Assembly: GCF_000772705.2 (NCBI RefSeq) | Contig: NZ_JSBW02000041.1 | Span: forward strand, 1-64,000 | Direction: 5' to 3' | DNA length: 64,000 bases | DNA from: Xanthomonas vasicola | Lineage (GTDB): Bacteria; Pseudomonadota; Gammaproteobacteria; Xanthomonadales; Xanthomonadaceae | Shown here: piece after piece, positions 35,887-45,823 of the stretch | Layout: every line of letters starts with the position of its first letter | How positions within the stretch are numbered: position 1 is the first letter of the stretch | The notes under the pieces: generated by a model | Database searches by the model: none | What the model saw: only the letters and a program-made list of their open reading frames with translations | What the model was told of the DNA's origin: nothing | Position numbers and translations under genes: made by a program

Positions 35887-37520
35887 ATGATCGACTCGAC
35901 AGTTGTCGAACTGTCGCGGCTGCAATTCGCAGTCACCGCGATGTATCACTTCATCTTTCCACCGCTCACCATGGGCTTGTCGTTCCTGCTCGGCATCATG
36001 GAAAGCGTCTATGTCATACCGGCAAGCAGATCTGGCGGCGCATGACCATGTTCTGGGGCGTGCTGTTCGGCATCAACTTCGCCATGGGTGTCGGCACCGG
36101 CATCGTGATGGAGTTCGAGTTCGGCATGAACTGGTCGTACTACAGCCATTACGTGGGCGATATCTTCGGCGCGCCGCTGGCGATCGAAGGGCTGATGGCG
36201 TTTTTTCTGGAAGCCACCTTTCTGGGTCTGTTCTTTCTGGGTTGGAATCGCCTGAGCAAGGTGCAGCACCTGATCATCACCTGGCTGGTGGCGCTGGGTA
36301 GCAACTTCTCCGCGTTGTGGATCTTGATCGCCAACGGCTGGATGCAGAACCAGGCCGGCGCGGTGTTCAACCCGGACACCATGCGCATGGAAGTGGAAGA
36401 TTTTGTGGCGGTGCTGTTCAACCCGGTGGCACAGGCCAAGTTCGTGCACACCGTCAGCGCGGGCTACGTGCTCGGCGCGGTGTTCGTGATGTCGATCAGT
36501 GCGTTTTACTTGTTGCGCGGCAAGCACATTGAAATGGCGCAGCGCTCGTTTGCGGTAGCTGCGGCGTTCGGTCTGTTGTCGTCGTTGTCGGTGGTGGTGC
36601 TGGGCGACGAGAGCTGTTATGCCGCCAGCGAACACCAGAAGATGAAACTGGCAGCGATCGAAGCAATGTGGGAGACCGAAGCCGCACCGGCCGACTTCAC
36701 CGCGTTCGGCATCCCCAACCAGACCACCCATCGCAACGATTACGCCATCAAGATTCCGTACCTGATGGGCTTGATCGCCACGCGTTCGCTGGATGAGCCG
36801 ATCCCGGGGATTCTCGAATTGGTCGGCCGCGCCGAACACCGCATCCGCGGTGGCCAGATCGCCTACGGCGCACTGCAACGCATCCGGGCCGACAAGAACG
36901 ATGCCGAAGCGCGCAAGGTCTTCGATGCGCATTGGCAGGATCTGGGCCACGGTCTGCTGCTCAAACGCTACCGCGACGATATCGGCAATGCCACGCCGGA
37001 ACAGATTTCCCAAGCGGCGATGGACACCGTACCGCGCGTACTGCCGCTGTTCTGGACCTTCCGCATCATGGCGGCAATCGGCATCTATCTCATCGCCTTG
37101 TTCGCTCTCGCATTCTGGTTTGCATGCAAGCACAACTTTCAGGATAAACGCTGGTTCCTGACGTTGGCACTATGGACGTTGCCGCTGCCGTGGATCGCGA
37201 TCGAATGCGGCTGGTTTGTGGCCGAATACGGCCGCCAGCCGTGGGCGGTGGAAAGCGTGTTGCAAACGTTCTACGCCGCTTCGGGTCTGGAGTTGTATGA
37301 GATCGTGATGACGCTGGTGGGCTTCACCGCGCTGTACACGACGCTGCTGGTGATTGCGATCAGGTTGTCGCTGAAGACCATCCACAAAGGTCCGGACCTG
37401 TTGTTTCCACCGGCGCGCCCCAACGAACCGCATGCCTCACCACACCATGCCCCGCGAGGTTATGCCCGGTCGCGTCACGCATCGTTGAGTCCCGGCGCCG
37501 CGGCCGGCAGCGCACCGTAA
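35887..37520 (+). pseudogene. cydA: cytochrome bd oxidase subunit I, frameshifted
   Basis: Two frames together encode a full-length CydA (about 544 residues). The first runs from [20 protein letters not shown] (heme-ligand His in the TAMYHF segment) to MESVYV and then stops at 36045. The second picks up at [18 protein letters not shown] and continues through the quinol loop to YGRQPWAVESVLQTF and the end. Family sequences read ESVYVMTGKQIW, so one base (a G of ATGACC) is missing between 36017 and 36018. As written the product is a 52-residue fragment. Either a recent loss-of-function mutation or a sequence error; no homopolymer lies at the site. Confidence 0.88.
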
Positions 37521-37536
37521 GCGAAGGAGAGACATC

Positions 37537-38687
37537 ATGAATTTCGTATTGCTCGATTACACAACCTTGCGCGTGATCTGGTGGCTGCTGCTGGGTGTGC
37601 TGCTGTCCGGTGACGCGGTGATGGGCGGCTTCGACTTGGGCGTGGGAGCATTACTGCCGTTCGTCGCCAACAACGATGCCGAGCGCCGGCTGGTGATCAA
37701 TACCTTCGGCCCGGTCTGGGAAGGCAACCAGGTGTGGTTGATCCTGGGCGGCGGCGCGATCTTTGCCGCGTTCCCACCGTTGTATGCAGTGAGCTTCTCC
37801 GGGTTTTATTTGGCGATGTTTCTGATTCTGTTCGCGCTGATCCTGCGCCCGGTCGGTTTCAAGTTCCGCGGCAAGCTGGTGAGTCCGCGCTGGCGCCGCA
37901 ATTGGGATTGGGCGCTGTTCGTCGGTGGTTTCATTCCGGCGCTGATCATGGGCGTGGCGGTCGGCAATGTGTTGCTGGGGGTGCCGTTCCACTTCAACGA
38001 CAGCATGCGCACGTTCTATACCGGCAACCTGCTCGGCCTGCTGACGCCGTTCGCGTTGCTCGCCGGCATGCTCAGCGTGGCGATGTTGGTCGCGCACGGT
38101 GCTGCGATGTTGGTGCTCAAGACCGATGGTCCGGTGGCCGCGCGCGCAGCACGTTTTGGCAGCATCGCCGCGCTGTGTGCGCTGGCATTGTTGCAGCGGG
38201 CGGCGCATGGGTGGCGCTGGGTCTGCCTGGTTATGCGGTGACCTCGGTGCTGGCGACCGATGCGCCGACCAACCCGCTTGGCAAAACCGCTGCACTCACC
38301 GCTGCTGGCGGCTGGCTGCATAACTACAGCAGCATGCCGGCCACGCTGATGGCGCCGCTGGCAGGCCTGGTCGGGCTTGCGATGAGCGCGGTGTTGTTAC
38401 GCGTGCGGCGTGGCGGCCTGGCCTTCATCGCCTCCGGCAGCGCCATCGTCGGCATCGTGATCACCGTGGGCTTTGCGTTTTTCCCGTTCCTGCTGCCCTC
38501 CTCCACGGCACCGAGCGTGAGCCTGACGCTACGGGATGCGTCCAGCAGCCGTATCACATTGTGGATCATGTTGCTGGCCACCGCCGTATTCATGCCGATC
38601 GTGCTCGCGTACACCGGGTGGGTGTATCGCGTGCTCAAGGGCAAGGTCACCGACGATGCGGTCACAGCCAATCCCAATGCTTACTGA
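37537..38687 (+). pseudogene. cydB: cytochrome bd oxidase subunit II, frameshifted
   Basis: The frame starting MNFVLLDYTTLRVIWWLLLG reads normally through [33 protein letters not shown] and FARIL-type membrane segments up to about residue 218, then runs into a short out-of-frame tail ending at 38241. The expected continuation [20 protein letters not shown] lies in the next frame from 38193 and runs to 38687. One base is missing near 38190-38193 (TTGTTGCAGCG against an expected TTGTT-N-GCAGCG). It follows cydA by 16 bases. Both structural genes of one enzyme therefore carry independent single-base losses. Confidence 0.88.
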
Positions 38688-38771
38688 GCGCAGCGGCAGC
38701 AACAGCAGTGCATGCGCCTGTGGTGCCGCATCGCTTCACCATTACTTTTCGACGATTCGAGGAACACACCA

Positions 38772-38882
38772 ATGTGGTATTTCGCATGGAGCCTGGGCAC
38801 CGGCCTGGCGGCATTGGCCGCCGTGCTCAACGGCATGTGGTTCGAAGCACGCGAGCCCGAGCGTGGCGAACTGCCTCACTGA
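38772..38882 (+). CDS. cydX: cytochrome bd oxidase small subunit CydX
   Basis: A 36-residue protein beginning MWYFAWSLGTGLAALAAVL and containing NGMWFEARE, the YbgT/CydX pattern of one transmembrane helix with a conserved WYF start and a MW.E segment. CydX stabilises the CydAB complex. It follows cydB by 84 bases. It is intact although cydA and cydB are frameshifted. Confidence 0.88.
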   Translation: MWYFAWSLGTGLAALAAVLNGMWFEAREPERGELPH

Positions 38883-38941
38883 AATAATTTCATCGGATGC
38901 TTGCCGATTCCCCATTCCCTATGTAACATACGCGGCTCCTT

Positions 38942-39018
<77 letters not shown>

Positions 39019-39023
39019 GTTTC

Positions 39024-39060
39024 AAAACACAAAACCGGCCTCGTGCCGGTTTTGTGTTTT
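39024..39060. terminator. strong hairpin terminator after tRNA-Pro
   Basis: A perfect 16-bp inverted repeat (left arm AAAACACAAAACCGGC, right arm its complement) with loop CTCGT, starting six bases after the tRNA. The T-rich right arm makes it an intrinsic terminator for the tRNA transcript; the A-rich left arm makes it effective on the other strand too. Confidence 0.92.
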
Positions 39061-39102
39061 CAGGCGTCGATGCACACACGTGTACGGCGCGGATGGGTTG
39101 TC

Positions 39103-40368
39103 ATGTCTGTTGTCACTAGTGCGTCTTCTTCGTCCGCCCAGTTGCGTGGTCGCGGTTTGGTGCTGGCCGCAATTCTGCTCTCCGCATTCAACTTGCGCAC
39201 CGCGGTGACGTCGCTGACGCCGCTGCTGGAACGCATTGCCGACGAGTACGCCTTCGGCGCGCCCACCATGGGGGCGCTCGGCATGTTGCCGACCGCAGCG
39301 TTCGCACTCACCGGCGTGGCAACACCGGCCTTGCTGCGCCGTTTCGGCTTGCTGCGCGTGGCGCTGTTGTCGATGGCATTGGCCACGCTTGGATTGGTGT
39401 TGCGCCCGCTGCTGCCGGGCACCGCCGGGCTGCTGGTCGGCTCGCTGGTGGCGTTGGCCGGCATGGGCATGGGCAACGTGGTGTTGCCGCCGCTGGTGAA
39501 GCGTTACTTCGGCGATCGTGTGGGCCGCGTCAGCACCCTGTACATAACCGTACTGCAGGTAGGCACGCTGTTGCCCGCGCTGCTGGCAGTGCCGGTGGCC
39601 GATGCGCTGGGTTGGCGCAGTTCGATGGTGGTGTGGGTGCTGCCGGCCCTGCTGGCATCGGCGGCCTGGGCATTGGTGCACGCCAACCACCGCCGCATCC
39701 GCGCTACCGGCCCGGCACCGGTTACACCGACGCCCGAAGCCGAAGGTCGCGTTGCACGTACTGCGCTGGGCTGGAGCATGGCGATCACCTTCGGCATGAC
39801 CTCGCTGGTGACCTATTCGATGTTCACCTGGCTGCCGACGCTGCTGCGCGAAGCCGGTGCATCGCCGGCGTTCGGCGGCACCATGGTGGCGTTGTTCGCG
39901 GCCTTGGGCATGGTCGGCGCGCTCACCATGCCGGCGTTGGCGGTGCGCATGCGTAACCCGTTCCCGATCGTGCTGCTGTGCGCAGCCTGCCATCTGGTGG
40001 CATTCGCCGGGCTGTGGTGGGCGCCGCTGGCCGCACCGGTGCTGTGGGTCACCCTGCTCGGCCTGGGGCCGAGCACGTTTCCGTTGGCATTGGTGCTGGT
40101 GAACCAGCGCAGCCGCACGGCGGCCGGTTCGGCGGCACTGTCCGGTTTCTCGCAAGGCGTGGGCTATGCGGTGAGCTGCCTGGGGCCATTCCTGTTCGGC
40201 TGGCTGCACGCGCACAGCGGCGGCTGGACTTCCCCGTTCGTGTTCCTGGTCATCTGCCTGCTGGTGCAGCTGGCCGCCGCCTGGGTGGTCTGCCGCCCAC
40301 AGCTGCTGGAAGACGTGTGGGCGCCACCGGCACGCGGCGCCCGCGCGGTCAACGTACCGGCAGACTGA
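39103..40368 (+). CDS. MFS transporter, cyanate/nitroimidazole (CynX/NimT) type
   Basis: About 421 residues from MSVVTSASSSSAQLRGRGLV; Met codons at 39043 and 39070 lie in the tRNA terminator or without conservation. Twelve predicted membrane segments, with the family opening LAAILLSAFNLRTAVTSLTPLL and the central GMGMGNVVLPPLVKRYF motif typical of the CynX/YeaN group. Members export or import small anions and drugs; substrate unknown. Its last 20 bases overlap the end of the convergent ester hydrolase gene. Confidence 0.88.
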   Translation: MSVVTSASSSSAQLRGRGLVLAAILLSAFNLRTAVTSLTPLLERIADEYAFGAPTMGALGMLPTAAFALTGVATPALLRRFGLLRVALLSMALATLGLVLRPLLPGTAGLLVGSLVALAGMGMGNVVLPPLVKRYFGDRVGRVSTLYITVLQVGTLLPALLAVPVADALGWRSSMVVWVLPALLASAAWALVHANHRRIRATGPAPVTPTPEAEGRVARTALGWSMAITFGMTSLVTYSMFTWLPTLLREAGASPAFGGTMVALFAALGMVGALTMPALAVRMRNPFPIVLLCAACHLVAFAGLWWAPLAAPVLWVTLLGLGPSTFPLALVLVNQRSRTAAGSAALSGFSQGVGYAVSCLGPFLFGWLHAHSGGWTSPFVFLVICLLVQLAAAWVVCRPQLLEDVWAPPARGARAVNVPAD

Positions 40369-42262
40369 TGTAGCTGGGCTGCTCGGGGGACACGTACACC
40401 CGCTGAGTGGCTTTTTGATAATCGCCAGGCTTGGCGAAGAAGATATTGGGCACGTAGGTCTGCGGGTTGCGGTCGTAGAGCGGGAACAGGCTGGACTGCA
40501 CCTGCACCATCACCCGATGGCCCGGCTGGAAGGTGTGGTTGGCGGTCGGCAGGCCGAACTGGAATGCCAGCGGCTGATTGGACGCCAATGGCTTGGGCGT
40601 GCTGAAACTCTCGCGGTAGCGGCCGCGGAAGATCGCCAGCGACACCGGCAACTCATAGCCGCCCATCTTCGGGTTCGACGCCATCTCGTCCGGATACACA
40701 TCGATCAGCTTCACTACCCAATCGCTGTCGCTACCGCTAGTAGAGGCTTGAAGGTGCACTTGGGGTGCGCCGGCGATCTGCAGCGGCGCGGTCAGCGGCT
40801 CGGTGACGAAGGTCAGCACATCCGGGCGGCCATCGACAAAGCGCTGGTCGTGCACTAGCCAGGTGGTCCACATCGCGCGGTCGGCAAAATCCACCGGGCG
40901 CGGCACGAACGGCACCGGCTTGGCCGGGTCGGACACGTATTCTTCAAACCCCGCCTGCCCGGCCGCCGGCTGCTGGAACGACAGCTTGCCGCCGGCCTGC
41001 AGATACAGCGGCCTGCTGGACGAGGCGCAGCCCTTGTCGCAACTGCGCGGCCACGCCTTGAGGCGGTCCCAGTGGTTCTCGCCGGTGTTGTAGATGAACA
41101 CCGGCGGCGTGTCTGCCTTGGGCGCGCCATCGACCAGGTACTGGTCGAAGAACGGGCGCAGCACGTCATGGCGGAACTGGCGCGCAGTGTCGCCTTCGAA
41201 ATTCAGCGCACCCAAGGCGCTGCCGTCGTAGTTCACCTGACTGTGCCGCCACGGGCCCATCACCAGGTAATTGAGCGTGTTGCTCTTGTCGCGCTGCTCC
41301 ATCGCCGCGTAACTGTGGATCGCACCCCACATATCTTCCTGGTCCCATAGGCCTTGCAGCCACATCGTGGGCACCTTCAGCGGCGTGCGCGCCATCACCT
41401 TGTCCAGCGCCTGCTCCTGCCAGAACGCATCGTAGGCAGCGTGTTCGGTCAGCTTGTGCCACCACGGCAACTGCTCCAGACCCGCAGCCTTGGCGAAGTC
41501 GCCAGCGGAGCCGGCCTGCAGGAAATTGCTGTAATCGTCGTGCCCCTGACGCGGGATGCCGCTGCCCTTGCCGCGCTTGCTGAGCTGGCCGGTGAAGTAG
41601 TCGAAATTGACCTGGCGGAACGCACCGTAATTGAACCAGTCGTCGCCCATCCAGCCGTCGGTCATCGGGCTTTCCGGCACTGCGACCTTCAACGCAGGAT
41701 GTGGATTGGTCAGCGCCATCACCACGGTGAATCCTTCGTAGGACGAGCCGATCATGCCGACCTTGCCATTGGATTCCTTGACGTTCTTCACCAGCCAATC
41801 GATGGTGTCCCAGGCATCGGTAGCATGGTCGACTTCGCTGGCATTGAGCGGCCCGCGCAGCGGGCGCGTCATCACGTAATCGCCTTCGGACCCGTACTTG
41901 CCGCGCACGTCCTGAAACACGCGGATGTAGCCGCCTTCGACGAACACGTCGTCGCCCGCCGACAGCAGGTCTTTCATATGTGGCGAGGCCATCCGCTCGG
42001 TGCGGCCACTGGCATCGTAAGGCGTGCGTGTCAGCACAATCGGCGCATTTTTCGCACCCTTGGGCAGCACGATCACCGTGTGCAGCTTGACCCCATCGCG
42101 CATTGGGATCATCACCTCGCGCTTGATGTAGTCGTTGCTAGCATCGGCAGCCACGAACGGTTTGCCGGTGATGTCCGGCGTCATCGGCGAGGTTTGCGCC
42201 CAGGCGCTGCCGGTGGCGGCGGCAATGGCGGTGGCGAGCAGGCAGGTGGCAAGGCGGCGCAT
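40349..42262 (-). CDS. alpha-amino acid ester hydrolase (CocE/NonD, S15-like)
   Basis: A 637-residue secreted enzyme with a signal peptide ending SAWAQ. The catalytic triad falls at Ser174 (GSSYEG), Asp307 (GLWDQED) and His340 (GPWRH), the positions known for the X. citri alpha-amino acid ester hydrolase, which has the same length. The N-terminal half is the alpha/beta-hydrolase domain with a helical cap; the C-terminal third is the jelly-roll domain typical of cocaine esterase and X-Pro dipeptidyl peptidases. The enzyme hydrolyses or transfers alpha-amino acyl groups, including side chains of beta-lactam antibiotics. Physiological substrate unknown. An mRNA hairpin covers the ribosome site. 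Confidence 0.93.
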   Translation of the reverse strand: MRRLATCLLATAIAAATGSAWAQTSPMTPDITGKPFVAADASNDYIKREVMIPMRDGVKLHTVIVLPKGAKNAPIVLTRTPYDASGRTERMASPHMKDLLSAGDDVFVEGGYIRVFQDVRGKYGSEGDYVMTRPLRGPLNASEVDHATDAWDTIDWLVKNVKESNGKVGMIGSSYEGFTVVMALTNPHPALKVAVPESPMTDGWMGDDWFNYGAFRQVNFDYFTGQLSKRGKGSGIPRQGHDDYSNFLQAGSAGDFAKAAGLEQLPWWHKLTEHAAYDAFWQEQALDKVMARTPLKVPTMWLQGLWDQEDMWGAIHSYAAMEQRDKSNTLNYLVMGPWRHSQVNYDGSALGALNFEGDTARQFRHDVLRPFFDQYLVDGAPKADTPPVFIYNTGENHWDRLKAWPRSCDKGCASSSRPLYLQAGGKLSFQQPAAGQAGFEEYVSDPAKPVPFVPRPVDFADRAMWTTWLVHDQRFVDGRPDVLTFVTEPLTAPLQIAGAPQVHLQASTSGSDSDWVVKLIDVYPDEMASNPKMGGYELPVSLAIFRGRYRESFSTPKPLASNQPLAFQFGLPTANHTFQPGHRVMVQVQSSLFPLYDRNPQTYVPNIFFAKPGDYQKATQRVYVSPEQPSYISLPVR

Positions 42263-42299
42263 CGACGACTCCGAAAGTGCGGGGGGGGGCAGTCGTCGA
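42262..42299 (-). promoter_or_regulatory. 5'-UTR hairpin with poly-C loop covering the start codon
   Basis: On the mRNA strand TCGACGACT and AGTCGTCGA form a perfect 9-bp stem. The second arm includes the A of the ATG start codon and the end of the CGGAG ribosome site. The 20-base loop contains nine consecutive C residues (G9 on the plus strand, 42281-42289). This could mask translation initiation; the C-run is a candidate for slippage. Confidence 0.5.
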
Positions 42300-42625
42300 C
42301 TGTAGGCAGATGGCAGGCTGCCGGGGGAGTGTCAAAGGTCGTGGTTGCTGCAGGTTCCAGGCGCAGTGGCTGCGGGATGGCGTGCAACCACGTGCGCGTG
42401 CCTGATGTCCGGTGTCAGCCTGCGGCGTGCATGCGCAGCGGCTCCTGGCTGAGAGCCGCCTGTGCTCAACGGCACGCGACACCGCATTGCGCGGCTACAG
42501 GCCAGGAGATCAGCCGCGCCTGGCAGGCCAAATCACCGCGAGGCAACCGCGACCTTGGTGCCGGTCCAGGCGTGGAAGCTGCGTAGGGCGCTCAACCGGC
42601 ATGCGTAACGGTGCGTCGTTGCCGA
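42300..42625. other. intergenic region with no supported gene
   Basis: Between the ester hydrolase 5' end and the proA stop I see no gene, no clear terminator and no recognisable repeat. Confidence 0.5.
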
Positions 42626-43870
42626 TCAATGCCGCACCTGCCCCTCACCGCGCACCACGAAGCGCTCCACAGTGAGCGCTTCGAGGCCCATCGGGCCATA
42701 GGAATGCAGGCGCGTTGTGGAGATGCCGATCTCAGCGCCCAGGCCAAGTTCGCCGCCGTCGGAAAAACGCGAAGACGCATTTACCATCACCACTGCCGAG
42801 CGCAGCGACTGCACGAACCGCTCCGCATTGCCGGCGTCCTGCGTGGCGATGACTTCGGTGTGGTCCGAGCCGTACTGGCGGATATGCGCCAGCGCCGTAT
42901 CCAGATCCGGTACCACGCGCATGGCAAGGATCAGATCGAGAAATTCCGCGGCATAGTCGTCGTCGCTGGCGGGCGCGATATCGGGCAGCACCGTGCGCGT
43001 TACCGCATCGCCGCGCAGTTCCACCTTGCGTTCACGCAATGCCTGCGCGGCAAGCGGCAGAAAGCGCTCGGCGATGTCTGCATGCACCAGCAAGGTCTCC
43101 AGCGAATTACAGGCCGCCGGCCGCGTCGCCTTGCCATCGATCAACAAACGCAGCGCAAGCTCCAGGTCGGCCGACGCATCTACAAACAGATGGCACACCC
43201 CCTTGTAGTGCTTGATCACCGGCACACGCGCGTGCTCGGCAACAAATCGGATCAAGCCTTCGCCACCGCGCGGAATTGCCAGATCGACGATGTCGTTGAG
43301 CTGCAGCAATTCCAGCATGGTCTCGCGGCGCAGATCCTCGACCAGGATCAACGCGGCTTCTGGGACATTGGTCTCGCGCATGGCGCGCTGCAGTGCGCGT
43401 GCGATGGCGGTATTGGAATGGATTGCCTCCGAGCCGCCGCGCAGAATTACGCCATTGCCGGCCTTGATGCACAGCGCTGCGGCATCGGCCGTCACATTCG
43501 GGCGCGCCTCGTAAATCATTGCGATCACACCCAGCGGCACGCGCACTTTCTGCACGCGAATGCCATTGGGGCGCACATCTTCGCGGGTGATTTGGCCTAC
43601 CGGGTCAGGCAACAACGCCACCTCGCGCAACGCGGCAGCGATGCCGGCCAGACGCTTGTCGTCCAGCGCAAGCCGATCGAGCATCGCGCTACCGGTGCCC
43701 TTGGCACGTGCCGCCTCCAGGTCGCGCGCGTTTGCCGCCAGGATCGCCGCAGCATCAGCTTCCAGTGCGACAGCCATCGCTTCCAACAAGGCGCGCTTGG
43801 CCTGTGCAGACAGTTGCGACACCACCTGAGCGGCATCACGGCATTGGAGAGCGAGCGTTTTGATGGTCAT
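42626..43870 (-). CDS. proA: gamma-glutamyl phosphate reductase
   Basis: A 414-residue ALDH-superfamily enzyme starting [20 protein letters not shown]. Visible motifs: [20 protein letters not shown], the nucleotide-binding GGSEAIHSN, the catalytic Cys in [14 protein letters not shown], and the late [20 protein letters not shown]. It reduces glutamyl-5-phosphate to the semialdehyde, second step of proline synthesis. It follows proB on the same strand across a 159-base gap filled with dispersed repeats. Confidence 0.97.
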   Translation of the reverse strand: MTIKTLALQCRDAAQVVSQLSAQAKRALLEAMAVALEADAAAILAANARDLEAARAKGTGSAMLDRLALDDKRLAGIAAALREVALLPDPVGQITREDVRPNGIRVQKVRVPLGVIAMIYEARPNVTADAAALCIKAGNGVILRGGSEAIHSNTAIARALQRAMRETNVPEAALILVEDLRRETMLELLQLNDIVDLAIPRGGEGLIRFVAEHARVPVIKHYKGVCHLFVDASADLELALRLLIDGKATRPAACNSLETLLVHADIAERFLPLAAQALRERKVELRGDAVTRTVLPDIAPASDDDYAAEFLDLILAMRVVPDLDTALAHIRQYGSDHTEVIATQDAGNAERFVQSLRSAVVMVNASSRFSDGGELGLGAEIGISTTRLHSYGPMGLEALTVERFVVRGEGQVRH

Positions 43871-43876
43871 TTGGGG

Positions 43877-44030
43877 GCCGGGATTGGGGAGTCGGGATGA
43901 GGGATTTGCAAAGGCGAGCGAGATCGTTTTATCACCACAAGGGATCAGTCGTTGAGACGGAGAGGCAACGTTTGAGAAACGCAGTGCACATGCTGTTGCG
44001 AATCCCCAATCCCAAATCTTAAATCCCCGC
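43877..44030. repeat. GATTGGGGATT-type repeats in the proB-proA gap
   Basis: GCCGGGATTGGGGAGTCGGG near 43877 and GCGAATCCCCAATCCCAAAT near 43999 are inverted copies of the short repeat seen in several other gaps. Together they occupy most of the spacer and could fold in the transcript. Confidence 0.6.
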
Positions 44031-45184
44031 TACAACAGCACCAAATCATCGCGATGCACCACATTCTCGCCATAGCTGTAACCGAGCACGCTCTCGATGT
44101 CGCGCGAGTGGCGGCGTGCGATGCGACGGATATCCAGGGCCGAATACTGGCTGACGCCGCGCGCCAGACACCGTTCGCCCTCGTCATTGCGCAGGCGAAT
44201 CTCCACCATGTCGCCACGACGGAAATCTCCTTCAGCACCGGCAACACCGCCCGGCAACAGCGAGGCGCCCTTGTCGCTTAGCGCGGCTGCAGCGCCGGCA
44301 TCGACCAGGATCGCGCCCGCTTCCACCGGTGCGTGGCGAAGCCAGTACTTGCGTGCGGCAATGCGCGTATGCGCAGCATGGATGCGCGTGCCGCGCAGCC
44401 TATCCTGCGCCAGAGCGCGCACCACATCGCCGCTGCGGCCGTTGAACAGATAGGTTTCGATACCGGCCGCACCGGCCTTTGCAGCGGCTTCCAGCTTGGT
44501 GCGCATGCCGCCGGTACCCACACTGCTGCCGCTACCACCCGCCATCGCCAATACCTCGGGGGTGAGTTCGGGCACGTCGTCGAGCGGCCGCGCCGATGGG
44601 TTGCTGCGTGGGTCGGCGCTATACAAGCCATCGATATCTGTGGCGATGAATAAGGCATCGGCATCGACCAGGGCGGCCACGATGGCAGCCAGGTTGTCGT
44701 TGTCGCCCAACTTCAACTCGTCTACCGAGACGGTGTCATTTTCGTTGATCACCGGCAACGCGCCCAGCCGCAGCAGCTCGCCCAAGGTGGCGCGCGCATT
44801 GAGATAGCGGCGACGGTTGCGCAGATCATCATGGGTGAGCAGCACCTGCGCCACTGGGCGCTCGAAAAAGCGCTGCCACAGCGCGATCAACTGCGCCTGG
44901 CCAAGCGCCGCCAGCGCCTGACGTGCGGCGATCGGCGCACCGACATCCACCGCTTTGGGCAGGATGGCGCGGCCGGCCGCCACCGCACCCGACGACACGA
45001 TCACCAGCTCGCGCCCCGCAGCCAGGTTGGCCGAAACGAACTGCGCCAGCCCCAGCGCGAAGCGCGGCGACAGGCCACCGCCATCGGCGGCGAGCAGGCT
45101 GCTGCCGACCTTGAGGACAGCGCGCCGCCACGGCGGCAGTGCTTGCTCGGTAAACGGCGACAATGTGCTGGCAGGTGTGCTCAT
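44030..45184 (-). CDS. proB: glutamate 5-kinase
   Basis: A 384-residue enzyme starting MSTPASTLSPFTEQALPPWR; a Met 11 codons upstream is possible. The amino acid kinase domain shows AVLKVGSSLLAADGG, SSGAVAAGRAIL, PVINENDTVS, FIATDIDGLYSADPR and GTGGMRTKLEAAAKA. A C-terminal PUA domain (from about 290) includes AGAILVDAGAAAALSDKG. It makes glutamyl phosphate for proline synthesis. It lies 13 bases downstream of the YciI-like gene at the end of the arginine gene series. Confidence 0.97.
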   Translation of the reverse strand: MSTPASTLSPFTEQALPPWRRAVLKVGSSLLAADGGGLSPRFALGLAQFVSANLAAGRELVIVSSGAVAAGRAILPKAVDVGAPIAARQALAALGQAQLIALWQRFFERPVAQVLLTHDDLRNRRRYLNARATLGELLRLGALPVINENDTVSVDELKLGDNDNLAAIVAALVDADALFIATDIDGLYSADPRSNPSARPLDDVPELTPEVLAMAGGSGSSVGTGGMRTKLEAAAKAGAAGIETYLFNGRSGDVVRALAQDRLRGTRIHAAHTRIAARKYWLRHAPVEAGAILVDAGAAAALSDKGASLLPGGVAGAEGDFRRGDMVEIRLRNDEGERCLARGVSQYSALDIRRIARRHSRDIESVLGYSYGENVVHRDDLVLL

Positions 45185-45197
45185 GGCGGCGGCGTAC

Positions 45198-45458
45198 TCA
45201 GTGCGTGTTCCACTCATACACGGTCAGTGCAGAAGCATCGCGTAGCACCAATGGATCGTGTGCAACGATCTGCTGCGCCTCTTCGAGCGTGGCAACATTG
45301 ACCAGCACATACGCGCCACCGCTGCGATCGCTGAAACCACCGGTCAATTCGAGCTGCCCGGCGGCGCGCAGCGCATCCAGAAACTCAAGGTGCGGCTGCA
45401 CAACATCGGCAGGAAAATGCGACTTGCGCAGCGCAAGCACCAGGTAACGGGTCGTCAT
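45198..45458 (-). CDS. YciI-like protein
   Basis: An 86-residue ferredoxin-like YCII protein: MTTRYLVLALRKSHFPADVV, LEFLDALRAAGQLELTGGFS, the conserved Asp-Pro in VAHDPLVLRDASALTVYEW. It is translationally coupled to the upstream cupin gene (TGATG) and lies between argH and proB. Function unknown; a minor role in the same amino acid pathway is only suggested by position. Confidence 0.88.
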   Translation of the reverse strand: MTTRYLVLALRKSHFPADVVQPHLEFLDALRAAGQLELTGGFSDRSGGAYVLVNVATLEEAQQIVAHDPLVLRDASALTVYEWNTH

Positions 45459-45823
45459 CAGCCTGCATCCTTGTTGCGCACCGCCGCAGGTGTGCGTTCG
45501 GCACGACCGTGTGGTGCGGAAATCACCAGAAAGCGCGCTTCCACGTCAGCGAGATTGTGCACCTGGTGCGTAGAGCCCGGTGGCACGTGCAAGCTCTGCC
45601 CGACCCGCAGCATGTGTTGTGCGCCCTCCAGCTTCAGCATCACCTCGCTGGCCAGCACATAGAAGAAGTGCCGGGCGCGGCTATGCCGATGGCGCAATTC
45701 CGACGCGCCCGGTGGCATGTGCTCTTCGAGCACACTGAGGTTGGGATCGCGCAACAGGGGCCAGCCATTGCAAGCCTCGCCCCAGGGAGAATGCTCTGCG
45801 GTGTCGGTGCTGATAACGGCCAT
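45458..45823 (-). CDS. cupin domain protein
   Basis: A 121-residue single-domain cupin starting [20 protein letters not shown]. Motif 1 is PPGASELRHRHSRARHFFYVL with two His and motif 2 is VPPGSTHQVHNLADVEARFLVI, the likely metal ligands. The start shares one base with the argH stop (TGATG) and the stop with the YciI-like start, so it is part of the operon. Substrate unknown; single-domain cupins may be isomerases, dioxygenases or sensors. Confidence 0.88.
   Translation of the reverse strand: MAVISTDTAEHSPWGEACNGWPLLRDPNLSVLEEHMPPGASELRHRHSRARHFFYVLASEVMLKLEGAQHMLRVGQSLHVPPGSTHQVHNLADVEARFLVISAPHGRAERTPAAVRNKDAG

Noticed and set aside
36009..37133. 374-codon minus-strand frame
   Set aside because: Antisense to cydA, His/Gln rich; the plus-strand reading shows clear CydA sequence.
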